Notes: a model not told the origin generated them from the letters alone. Positions 1-5,187 are shown, counted from the first letter of the stretch. The stretch is 5,206 bases of DNA from Tissierellia bacterium (GCA_012521625.1 JAAYLY010000055.1:1-5206), one strand, 5' to 3'. Numbers and translations are program-made.

Positions 1-1
1 T

Positions 2-175
2 TAATAGGTATTAGGTTTTGGGAAATGGGTTAGAATCCCATACAGCCCCCGCTACTGTGATTGATGACGAAATCAACATATACCACTGGAGTTTCTCTGG
101 GAAGGTGTTGAAAGTAGGATGATTCATAAGTCAGGATACCAGCCTAATGCTAGTAAGTAACCTTCGGTGGGAAGG
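2..175 (+). promoter_or_regulatory. Cobalamin (B12) riboswitch aptamer
   Basis: This leader RNA element senses a cobamide, typically adenosylcobalamin, and controls the downstream cob genes. The conserved blocks appear in order: GGGAA (20-24), GCCCCCGCTACTGTGA (45-60), CCACTG (83-88), GGGAAGG (99-105) and the B12 box AGTCAGGATACC (129-140). The closing helix P1 pairs ATTAGG (10-15) with CCTAAT (143-148) and can extend outward. A hairpin with arms 161-165 and 171-175 and loop GGTGG fits the position of P13. Its GTGG (167-170) can pair with CCAC (83-86), a possible form of the ligand-dependent loop-loop contact. The promoter must lie before base 1. The identity is secure from the B12 box and core; the exact P13 contact is inferred. 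Confidence 0.97.
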
Positions 176-220
176 GATAACTTAGATTGATTAAAGCTTA
201 AAATTAGTTAATCTATCCCT
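173..220 (+). promoter_or_regulatory. Riboswitch antiterminator helix
   Basis: AGGGATA (173-179) can pair with TATCCCT (214-220). A second helix of GATTAA (189-194) with TTAATC (208-213) stacks inside, with bases 180-188 bulged. The 5' strand shares bases with the putative P13 hairpin (161-175), and the 3' strand shares bases with the terminator stem. The three structures therefore exclude one another as expected for a transcriptional OFF switch: ligand binding stabilises P13, breaks this helix and frees the terminator. The pairing is seen directly; the switching order is inferred. Confidence 0.75.
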
Positions 221-245
221 ACCATTGGTGTAGGGATTTTTGTTT
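215..245 (+). terminator. Intrinsic terminator of the cobalamin riboswitch
   Basis: ATCCCTAC (215-222) and GTAGGGAT (230-237) form a perfect 8-bp stem around a 7-base loop. It is followed by a T run (237-241) and TTT (243-245). It sits about 70 bases after the B12 box, and its 5' arm overlaps the antiterminator strand, so it should halt transcription before cobT when the cobamide is bound. Confidence 0.9.
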
Positions 246-437
246 ATACAGTGTGGATAATGATATCAGCAAAAACTATCTTCAAAAATACCAACCTCAT
301 TTTGTTTTGTCAAACCCCATAAATAATTTTTAAAGGCTGATTAACTTAATCATTATTTACACATTTCTACAAGGAGAGGGTAATATTGCTTCTAGCAATT
401 ACCCTCTCTTAATCTAAAAAAATTATTAGGAGGACCT
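246..437 (+). other. Long untranslated leader between riboswitch terminator and cobT
   Basis: This stretch of about 190 bases contains no open reading frame with a ribosome binding site. I see no convincing promoter; TTGTCA at 307-312 has no suitable -10 partner. Its only structured part is the hairpin at 372-410. It ends with AGGAGG (428-433), four bases before the cobT ATG. The simplest reading is a long 5' leader transcribed from the riboswitch promoter. Confidence 0.7.
372..410 (+). other. Strong RNA hairpin in the cobT leader
   Basis: Bases 372-383 pair with 399-410 over 12 bp, including one G-U pair. After a two-base bulge (TA, 384-385), TTGC (386-389) pairs with GCAA (395-398) around the loop TTCTA. 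It lies 27 bases before the cobT start. It is not followed by a T run: the next bases are AATCTAAAAAAA. It is therefore not a standard intrinsic terminator on either strand. It could protect or mark an RNA processing end, bind a regulator, or be a relic. The structure is seen; the role is unknown. Confidence 0.7.
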
Positions 438-1514
438 ATGGAACTACTGAAAAAAACTATAGAATCAATAAAACCAGCAAATAGGGAGATAATGGATCTT
501 ACCAGGGAAAGGTGGGATGGTTTAGTTAAACCATTAGGAAGCCTTGGTACCCTAGAAGAATTGGCCATAAAAATCTCTGGAATAACGGGTAAGGTGGAAA
601 ACAAGTTGGAGAAGAAGGCCGTTGTAGTTATGGCAAGTGATAATGGGATAGTAGAAGAAAATGTAACCTGCACTCCACAGATTATAACCACCCTCCTAAC
701 GGAAGGGATGGCCAAGGGGATTACTGGGGTAGCAACCCTGGGCAAATTTGTAGGGGCAGATATTATAACTGTGGATATAGGCTTAAATTCAGATTTTACC
801 CATGAAAGGGTTATCAATAGGAAGATAGCCTATGGTACTAAGAACTTTACCAAGGGGCCTGCCATGACCTATGAGGAGGCAGTAAAATCCATTGAAGTAG
901 GTATTGAAATAGGGGACAGGCTGTTTGAAGAGGGTTATGATATCTTAGGTACTGGGGAATTGGGTATGGGTAATACTACCACCAGTGCAGCCCTATTAAC
1001 AGTATTTTCCGGCTTAGATGTAAGCCTAACCTGCGGCAGGGGAGCCGGTATAACAGAGGAACAGTATGAACATAAGAAGCAGACCATCCTAAAGGGGATA
1101 GAGGTAAATAAACCAAATAAGGAAGATCCTATAGATGTAATATCCAAGGTTGGAGGCTTTGACATTGGAGGCATGTGCGGCCTATTCCTATCTGGGGCCA
1201 AAAATGGGATCCCAGTGGTAATAGATGGCTTCATTTCCTCAGCTGCAGCCCTATGTGCAGTGAGATTGAATCCGGCTGTAAGGGATTACATAATACCCTC
1301 CCACCTATCTAATGAGCCAGGTGCCAAATATATGTTAGATGAGCTGGGACTAGAGCCGATGTTAAACCTAAAGATGAGGTTGGGAGAGGGCTCAGGCTGT
1401 CCATTGGCCTTCCAGATTATAGATGCTGCCTTATATACCCAGGAAAATATGGGAACCTTTAAAGAAGCCACCATCGATAGTTCAGTCCTGGTAGATATTA
1501 GGGAGGAAGGTTAA
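438..1514 (+). CDS. cobT: Nicotinate-nucleotide--dimethylbenzimidazole phosphoribosyltransferase
   Basis: Cytoplasmic enzyme that transfers phosphoribose from nicotinate mononucleotide to a benzimidazole base, giving alpha-ribazole 5'-phosphate, the lower-ligand precursor of cobamides. The 358 residues match the family length (about 350-360). Visible signatures are KPLGSLG (31-37) near the N-terminus, SDNG (67-70), the glycine-rich GTGELGMGNTT (171-181), TCGRGAG (198-204) and RLGEGSG (314-320). In that last motif Glu317 has the same number as the catalytic Glu317 of Salmonella CobT. The start is supported by AGGAGG four bases upstream of ATG. It is the first gene of cobT-cobU-cobS-cobC, under the upstream cobalamin riboswitch, and is separated from cobU by one base. 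In an anaerobe the base used may be something other than dimethylbenzimidazole; no base-synthesis genes are in view. Confidence 0.97.
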   Translation: MELLKKTIESIKPANREIMDLTRERWDGLVKPLGSLGTLEELAIKISGITGKVENKLEKKAVVVMASDNGIVEENVTCTPQIITTLLTEGMAKGITGVATLGKFVGADIITVDIGLNSDFTHERVINRKIAYGTKNFTKGPAMTYEEAVKSIEVGIEIGDRLFEEGYDILGTGELGMGNTTTSAALLTVFSGLDVSLTCGRGAGITEEQYEHKKQTILKGIEVNKPNKEDPIDVISKVGGFDIGGMCGLFLSGAKNGIPVVIDGFISSAAALCAVRLNPAVRDYIIPSHLSNEPGAKYMLDELGLEPMLNLKMRLGEGSGCPLAFQIIDAALYTQENMGTFKEATIDSSVLVDIREEG

Positions 1515-1515
1515 A

Positions 1516-2052
1516 ATGATTACACTAGTGACAGGAGGAGCCCGCAGTGGCAAAAGTAGCTTTGCGGAAAGCTTACTTGCAGATAAGGAAGATGTGGTGT
1601 ATATGGCCACATCTCGAATTTTTGATAAGGAAATGGAAGAAAGGATTAAACTTCATAGGGATAGCAGGCCTGCCATATGGAGGACCTTTGAAGGTAACTA
1701 CAATTTAAAAGAGGCCATAGGTGAAGAAAAACACTACCTACTAGACTGCTTAACTGTTTTAACGTCTAACATTATGTTTGATATCACCAAGGATGTAGAA
1801 TATATCGATTATGAGCTTCAAAAAAGGGTTGAGGACAAGGTTTTAGAGGAGATTAAGGATTTAATCCAGGCTGTAAGGGCTAAGGATTATAATCTAGTGA
1901 TGGTAACCAATGAAGTTGGCTATTCAGTAGTGCCTGAACACCATATCTCAAGGGTATTTAGGGATATTCAGGGACGGATTAACCAGAGGGTGGCCGCCTT
2001 AAGTGATGAGGTCTATTTGGTATGTTGTGGTATACCGGTGAAAATTAAATGA
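1516..2052 (+). CDS. cobU: Bifunctional adenosylcobinamide kinase / adenosylcobinamide-phosphate guanylyltransferase
   Basis: CobU phosphorylates adenosylcobinamide and then transfers GMP from GTP to give adenosylcobinamide-GDP, the activated corrinoid half used by CobS. The 178-residue length is typical. The P-loop GGARSGKS (7-14) follows the first beta strand directly. HRDSRP (47-52) carries His47, matching the His46 that forms the guanylyl intermediate in Salmonella CobU. DCLT (77-80) fits the Walker B region. NEVG (132-135) and the FRDIQGRINQ stretch (148-157) are family signatures. The ATG lies one base after the cobT stop, with GGAGG (1502-1506) nine bases upstream inside cobT. The end overlaps cobS by four bases (ATGA), so the genes are very likely co-translated. 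Nothing in the protein looks damaged. Confidence 0.97.
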   Translation: MITLVTGGARSGKSSFAESLLADKEDVVYMATSRIFDKEMEERIKLHRDSRPAIWRTFEGNYNLKEAIGEEKHYLLDCLTVLTSNIMFDITKDVEYIDYELQKRVEDKVLEEIKDLIQAVRAKDYNLVMVTNEVGYSVVPEHHISRVFRDIQGRINQRVAALSDEVYLVCCGIPVKIK

Positions 2053-2786
2053 TTAAAGGATTTATACTAGCCCTCCAATTTCTAACTAGGTTACCCATAA
2101 ATGTGGCTATAGATTTCAATAGTGAAAATCTTAGAAGATCTACCTTCTTTTACCCCTACGTCGGTTTAATCTTGGGAGCCATAGCCACCATACCTTATTA
2201 CCTCTTTAGTCCATATAATAAGCAGGTCTCAGCATTTATGGTACTGTTATTGATGATCTTCTTAACGGGGGGCCTCCATCTAGATGGCCTTTCCGACACG
2301 GCAGATGGTTTCTTCTCCAATAGGGATAGGGAGGGGACCCTGGAGATTATGAAGGATAGTAGGATTGGAGCCTTTGGGGTTATTAGTCTGATACTCATAA
2401 TCTTATTTAAATATATACTTATTTTAAGTTTAGATACTAACTTACCAGTGGCCATGGCCCTTTCCATGGGTAATAGTAGGTTAACAACCCTATTGCAGAT
2501 AGCCTTTAAGAAGAATGCTAGGCCTGGTGGTCTTGGAGATATGATACATCAAGCCCATTCTAAGCCCTATATTGTTACCACAGCCATTATATATACTTTA
2601 ATTACCCTAGGGCTAGATTTAAGCTTCTTAATCCCCTTAATCATAAGCCTTATATTTGGACAGTTCATATCCCTTTATAGCTATAAAAAAATAGGAGGTT
2701 TTACTGGGGATGTTTATGGGGCATCCATAGAACTGACTGAGGCCATATCATTATTAGCCTTTTGGGGGGTTTTTATATGGACATAA
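2049..2786 (+). CDS. cobS: Adenosylcobinamide-GDP ribazoletransferase (cobalamin 5'-phosphate synthase)
   Basis: Integral membrane enzyme that condenses adenosylcobinamide-GDP with alpha-ribazole (or its phosphate) to make the cobamide (phosphate), releasing GMP. The 245 residues match the family length. The N-terminus has FLTRLP (11-16). The acidic motif GLHLDGLSDTADG (75-87) supplies the expected metal-binding aspartates Asp79, Asp83 and Asp86. It is followed by MKDSRIGAFG (101-110), ARPGGLGD (157-164) and GGFTGDVYGA (216-225), all family hallmarks. Hydrophobic segments lie roughly at 35-52, 61-77, 108-128, 174-208 (probably two) and 228-244. The ATG overlaps the cobU stop as ATGA and has only a weak GGTG (2037-2040) upstream, so initiation probably depends on coupling to cobU. 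The 3' end overlaps cobC by ten bases. Confidence 0.97.
   Translation: MIKGFILALQFLTRLPINVAIDFNSENLRRSTFFYPYVGLILGAIATIPYYLFSPYNKQVSAFMVLLLMIFLTGGLHLDGLSDTADGFFSNRDREGTLEIMKDSRIGAFGVISLILIILFKYILILSLDTNLPVAMALSMGNSRLTTLLQIAFKKNARPGGLGDMIHQAHSKPYIVTTAIIYTLITLGLDLSFLIPLIISLIFGQFISLYSYKKIGGFTGDVYGASIELTEAISLLAFWGVFIWT
2764..2769 (+). promoter_or_regulatory. G-run ribosome binding site that sets the cobC start
   Basis: A run of six G's lies inside the 3' end of cobS, seven bases before the ATG at 2777. It is the only Shine-Dalgarno-like sequence there. It favours ATG 2777 over the in-frame TTG at 2762, which would overlap the G-run itself and put five extra residues before the conserved first beta strand. 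Confidence 0.6.
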
Positions 2787-3364
2787 TCTTAATAAGACAT
2801 GGAGAGTCTAAGGCCAATGTAGATGCCATCTTTGGAGATAATCAATCACCCTTGACGGATAGGGGGATTGAGCAGATTAAGGTTACTAAGGAAAATTTAA
2901 AGGAATTCAACTTTGATAGGGTATATTTTAGCCCTTTTCGTAGAACGGTGGAAAGCTTGAAGTGCTTGGACTTGGATGGTATTGAAGCCCTACCAGAGGA
3001 TAGGATAAGGGAATATGATTTTGGCATATTTACAGGTAAAAACTATTTGGCCATAGAGGAAGAATTTCCTAAGGAGTATAGGGAGTGGATAGAAAATCCT
3101 AATGATTATGTAATTAAGGATGGGGAGAGTTTAAGGCTAGTCTATAATAGGGTTAGTGAATTTTTAGAGGAACTGGTGGAAAGGGGAGAAGACGCCCTAC
3201 TAGTAACCCATGCCGGTGTCATCAGGCTGGCTTTTTGTTGGGTATTCGATAATATAGATTACTTCTTTAAATTCAAGGTAAATAACGGTAGTATCAATAT
3301 CATCTCCATAGATGATGGATTTAAGTTTATAAAGAAGGTTAATTATAGCCCTAGATTGGATTGA
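2777..3364 (+). CDS. cobC: Alpha-ribazole phosphatase (histidine phosphatase family)
   Basis: Probable phosphatase that removes the 5'-phosphate from alpha-ribazole phosphate or from cobalamin 5'-phosphate, completing the nucleotide loop. The 195 residues fit this branch of the phosphoglycerate mutase-like superfamily. RHGES (7-11) carries the phospho-accepting His8. SPFRRT (52-57) supplies the phosphate-binding arginine. Glu79 in REYDFG (78-83) is a candidate acid/base, and the second catalytic histidine is His145 in VTHAGV (143-148). I chose ATG 2777 because the protein then begins right at the first beta strand with a G-rich ribosome binding site at the right distance. The motifs prove only a histidine phosphatase. 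The specific role rests on the overlap with cobS and the cobTUS operon, which is strong context but not proof of substrate. Confidence 0.9.
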   Translation: MDIILIRHGESKANVDAIFGDNQSPLTDRGIEQIKVTKENLKEFNFDRVYFSPFRRTVESLKCLDLDGIEALPEDRIREYDFGIFTGKNYLAIEEEFPKEYREWIENPNDYVIKDGESLRLVYNRVSEFLEELVERGEDALLVTHAGVIRLAFCWVFDNIDYFFKFKVNNGSINIISIDDGFKFIKKVNYSPRLD

Positions 3365-3435
3365 TGTAGGGTCTTAAGCTTAGATTGCACTTTATATCAA
3401 TGTTTATTAATTAAATTTTGTAAAGGGGCAGATGG

Positions 3436-4179
3436 ATGAAAAGGATAGTCAAATGTATTAGCAGCATAGAAGAATTGGATGTAGACCTATTTAATAGATT
3501 AAATATAGGGGTTGAGATTCAGGATTTTACCGAGCCAAATTTGACCGATGCTGAGAAGGAGGAAATTATAAGTAATTATAAGAGGGCCTTTAAAAATCTT
3601 AAGGGGGTTAAGGCCTTGCACGGGCCCTTCTTAGACTTAAAACCTGCAAGTCCTGATCTACTAATTAGGGAGGTAAGTTATAAGAGATATCTAGACTCTA
3701 TAAAGATAGCCAGTGAATTAAATGTGGATTATCTGATCTTCCACAGCCAAATCAATCCCCATCTAAATGAGCCCTATATTAAAGATTTAAATAACCAACA
3801 GGCTAAGGAATTCTGGGAAAGAATCCTGGCTGAAACTAACTTTAAGGGCACATTCCTAATAGAAAACATCTTCGAAAGGGAACCTCGTATGCTAAGGGAC
3901 TATATGGAGGCTGTAGATTTTCCCAATATCAAGGTTAATTTGGATATAGGACATGCTAAGCTAGGGGGTGCTAGCTTAGAAGATTGGTTAGTAACCTTAA
4001 AAGATCATATAGCCTATATTCATTTTCATTCAAATAATGGGATATATGACCAGCATCAGCCGCCGACCAAAGAAGAAATTCAAGAGCTATATCATCAGCT
4101 GGAAAAATATGAACTGGAAGTGGTATTGGCTTTGGAATATAAGAATAATATTGAAGAGGAGATAAATAGATACTTATAG
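3436..4179 (+). CDS. Metal-dependent TIM-barrel protein, sugar phosphate isomerase/epimerase (AP endonuclease 2) superfamily
   Basis: The 247-residue protein has the layout of the xylose isomerase-like TIM-barrel superfamily, which includes sugar isomerases, epimerases and endonuclease IV. Candidate metal ligands fall at strand ends in the expected order: His62 (LHGPF), His103 (FHS), Glu143 (IEN), Asp170 and His173 (LDIGH), His196 or His198 (HFHSN), Asp205 and His207 (DQH), and Glu234 (LEY). The pattern matches the nine ligands of the endonuclease IV three-zinc site, although the protein is shorter than the roughly 285 residues of that enzyme. No signal peptide or membrane segment is visible. 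AAAGGGG (3422-3428) lies seven bases before the ATG. It follows cobC by 71 bases on the same strand with no terminator, so it could be co-transcribed. The substrate is unknown; a role in cobamide metabolism is possible only by association. Confidence 0.85.
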   Translation: MKRIVKCISSIEELDVDLFNRLNIGVEIQDFTEPNLTDAEKEEIISNYKRAFKNLKGVKALHGPFLDLKPASPDLLIREVSYKRYLDSIKIASELNVDYLIFHSQINPHLNEPYIKDLNNQQAKEFWERILAETNFKGTFLIENIFEREPRMLRDYMEAVDFPNIKVNLDIGHAKLGGASLEDWLVTLKDHIAYIHFHSNNGIYDQHQPPTKEEIQELYHQLEKYELEVVLALEYKNNIEEEINRYL

Positions 4180-4299
4180 GAGAACTTATAGGGCTATTTG
4201 AATAAAGGCCTATTTAGAGGCTAATTAGAGGGAAGGATTTCTACAGATAAGAAAAGTTTTAGAATAGTTAGACTTTTTCCGGAAATAGCTATAAAATTA

Positions 4300-4308
4300 T
4301 GTTATAAT
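4300..4308 (+). promoter_or_regulatory. Extended -10 promoter upstream of a truncated reading frame
   Basis: TGTTATAAT contains a perfect TATAAT (4303-4308) preceded by TGn, the extended -10 pattern of sigma-A promoters. No good -35 hexamer sits 16-18 bases upstream. Transcription would start near 4315, about 23 bases before the ATG at 4338, which also has its own ribosome binding site. It thus looks like the intact promoter of a gene that no longer exists in full. Confidence 0.6.
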
Positions 4309-4337
4309 ATAAACAAACATGGTTTTAGGTGACCTAT

Positions 4338-4427
4338 ATGAAAGTGAAAAAAATTGTTTTTCCAGCTGGCATACCCCTGAAAGATCAATTACTACTTCCA
4401 ATTCTAAAGGCTATCTACAATGATTAA
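4338..4427 (+). pseudogene. Truncated N-terminus resembling Mrr-type restriction proteins (29 codons)
   Basis: The reading frame encodes 29 residues and stops at TAA. It has AGGTGA (4327-4332) five bases before the ATG and an extended -10 promoter further upstream. After a basic start (MKVKK), the pattern IPLKDQLLLPILKAIYND (12-29) resembles the opening of the Mrr N-terminal winged-helix domain, where a proline is followed by a 'LLLPlLkaL.dG' helix. Full Mrr proteins have about 300 residues, so over 90% would be missing. Downstream sequence is the antisense of the SRAP gene, with no continuation in any frame, so this looks like a deletion rather than a frameshift. The last 24 bases overlap the 3' end of SRAP. 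The family match is from memory over a short stretch; a genuine small protein is the alternative. Confidence 0.4.
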
Positions 4428-4997
4428 CTGCTCCTTAGTTGGTTTTAGGATGGAGCGGAGCATATCCATCTTAATAGTACTATTATCCAACCAAACCTCT
4501 TCCAAGTCTTGGGGAATTATTACTGGCATCCTATGGTGGATATCCCTCATGCTTTCATTTGCCTCAGTAGTGATGATAGTAAAAGTTGCCAACTTATTTC
4601 CAGCTTTATCAGGAAATACACTATATAAGCCAGCCAAGGAAAAGATTTCTTGATGGGGCAGATGGATTCTTTTTTTAAACTTCTTACCCTTTTCATTCTT
4701 CCATTCAAAGAAACTAGTTACAGGAATAATACAACGCCTATGATAGAAGGAGGACTTAAATAGGGGTTTAATATGGACTGTTTCAGCCCTAGCATTTATA
4801 ATAGGCCTATTGGTAAACTTAGGGCTAAAACCCCACTTCATAAATCGGATCTCCCTTTCCTTATCCTTAAGGACTACAGGAACTAGGTTAGTAGGAAATA
4901 CCTCCTCCTTACCCTTAAAATCCTCTAGGGGCCTAATGGCCTTATACCTTTCAGCTAATTGATGGATGCTAGCATCTAGAGAGTATCTACCACACAT
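4404..4997 (-). CDS. SRAP-domain protein (YedK/HMCES-type abasic site processing protein)
   Basis: SRAP proteins use Cys2 to form a stable thiazolidine link with abasic sites in single-stranded DNA, shielding them from breakage. The 197-residue protein begins MCGRY, so removal of Met1 exposes the catalytic Cys2. It has WGFSP (55-59), INAR with Asn68, the FFEW motif with Glu98, and HHRMP (154-158) whose first His matches the active-site His160 of E. coli YedK. All catalytic residues are present. Only 43 residues follow that histidine, against about 62 in the 222-residue YedK. The usual C-terminal region with a VS..VN pattern is therefore partly missing, and the protein ends at VDSL. GAGGTGAT (5001-5008, complementary strand) is the ribosome binding site. 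It is convergent with the Mrr-like remnant, and its stop lies inside that remnant. SRAP genes are often found near mobile or DNA-repair loci. Confidence 0.95.
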   Translation of the reverse strand: MCGRYSLDASIHQLAERYKAIRPLEDFKGKEEVFPTNLVPVVLKDKEREIRFMKWGFSPKFTNRPIINARAETVHIKPLFKSSFYHRRCIIPVTSFFEWKNEKGKKFKKRIHLPHQEIFSLAGLYSVFPDKAGNKLATFTIITTEANESMRDIHHRMPVIIPQDLEEVWLDNSTIKMDMLRSILKPTKEQLIIVDSL

Positions 4998-5031
4998 TTT
5001 ATCACCTCTATAATTAATATCTAATGATTTA

Positions 5032-5060
5032 ATTATACCCTAGGACCTATATAATATTAA
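5032..5060 (-). promoter_or_regulatory. Sigma-A promoter of the SRAP gene
   Basis: On the minus strand, TTAATA (5060-5055, 4 of 6 matches to TTGACA) is separated by exactly 17 bases from a perfect TATAAT (5037-5032). Transcription would begin near 5025, leaving a leader of roughly 28 bases with the ribosome binding site. I see no Firmicute LexA box (CGAAC-N4-GTTCG) over or near it, so the sequence gives no sign of SOS control. Confidence 0.7.
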
Positions 5061-5100
5061 TAGTTTCCATCTAATGGTTTAGATTTAACCTAATTAACAA

Positions 5101-5136
5101 CAGAAGTCTCCCATCTTCTATAAGTGGGAGATGAAT
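5101..5136 (+). mobile_element. Bulged hairpin resembling an IS200/IS605-type end (possible remnant or element edge)
   Basis: TCTCCCA (5107-5113) pairs with TGGGAGA (5125-5131) over 7 bp. T5114 is then unpaired, and CTT (5115-5117) pairs with AAG (5122-5124) around loop CTAT. A subterminal hairpin with a single bulged T is what Y1 transposases of the IS200/IS605 family recognise at element ends. The flank TTAC (5138-5141) is the target tetranucleotide of IS608, though such a short match may be chance. No transposase or TnpB gene lies inside the window. It could be a solo end, or the left edge of an element continuing rightward. It is not a terminator, since the T-poor ATGAATG follows it. The structure is clear; the family assignment is inference. 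Confidence 0.45.
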
Positions 5137-5141
5137 GTTAC

Positions 5142-5169
5142 TTGACAATTCCTTCCTTTATGATATAAC
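5142..5169 (+). promoter_or_regulatory. Strong sigma-A promoter pointing off the right edge
   Basis: A perfect -35 TTGACA (5142-5147) is followed after 16 bases by TATAAC (5164-5169, 5 of 6), with TG at 5161-5162 forming an extended -10. Transcription would start near 5176. It is the best promoter in the window and reads away from SRAP, into a gene whose body is outside the window. Confidence 0.75.
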
Positions 5170-5176
5170 CAGTATT

Positions 5177-5187
5177 AGAGGAGGGAG
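5177..5187 (+). promoter_or_regulatory. Purine-rich ribosome binding site of a gene starting at the window edge
   Basis: AGAGGAGGGAG is a near-perfect Shine-Dalgarno sequence right after the strong promoter. Two starts are possible: TTG at 5188, whose frame stays open to the end (reading MSKYNA) but is only three bases from AGGAGG, and ATG at 5201, which is about 16 bases away and so too far. Too little coding sequence is visible to name the product. Confidence 0.45.

Noticed and set aside
251..268. GATAAT (256-261) as a second promoter after the riboswitch
   Set aside because: No -35 hexamer occurs at an acceptable distance and there is no TGn extension.
392..817. Minus-strand open frame of 141 codons opposite cobT
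   Set aside because: It lies opposite cobT coding sequence, has no family motifs, and is explained by the codon bias of the real gene.
935..1474. Two minus-strand open frames inside cobT
   Set aside because: They are shadows of cobT with low-complexity, proline/serine-rich translations and no ribosome binding site support.
2762..2776. TTG 2762 as the cobC start
   Set aside because: It adds five residues before the conserved first strand and would overlap the G-run that best serves as ribosome binding site for ATG 2777.
2198..3027. Minus-strand open frames opposite cobS and cobC
   Set aside because: They are antisense to strongly supported genes and carry no recognisable domain.
3348..3379. 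CCCTA/TAGGG pairing at the end of cobC as a terminator
   Set aside because: It has only 5 bp, a 13-base loop and no T run.
3385..3413. Possible promoter for the TIM-barrel gene (TTGCAC with a downstream AT-rich -10)
   Set aside because: No hexamer at 16-18 bases spacing matches TATAAT beyond three positions; AT-rich background explains it.
4189..4212. TAGG/CCTA pairing after the TIM-barrel gene as a terminator
   Set aside because: The stem is about 4 bp with a mismatch and is not followed by a T run.
4319..4423. Alternative short frame starting at ATG 4319
   Set aside because: It has no ribosome binding site and no recognisable pattern, whereas the overlapping frame from 4338 has both.
4420..4653. 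Plus-strand 77-codon frame opposite SRAP
   Set aside because: It is the antisense of conserved SRAP sequence, with hydrophobic content arising from the complement and no good ribosome binding site.
5050..5055. Plus-strand TATAAT in the SRAP upstream region
   Set aside because: It lacks both a -35 and a TGn extension and lies within the AT-rich SRAP promoter on the other strand.
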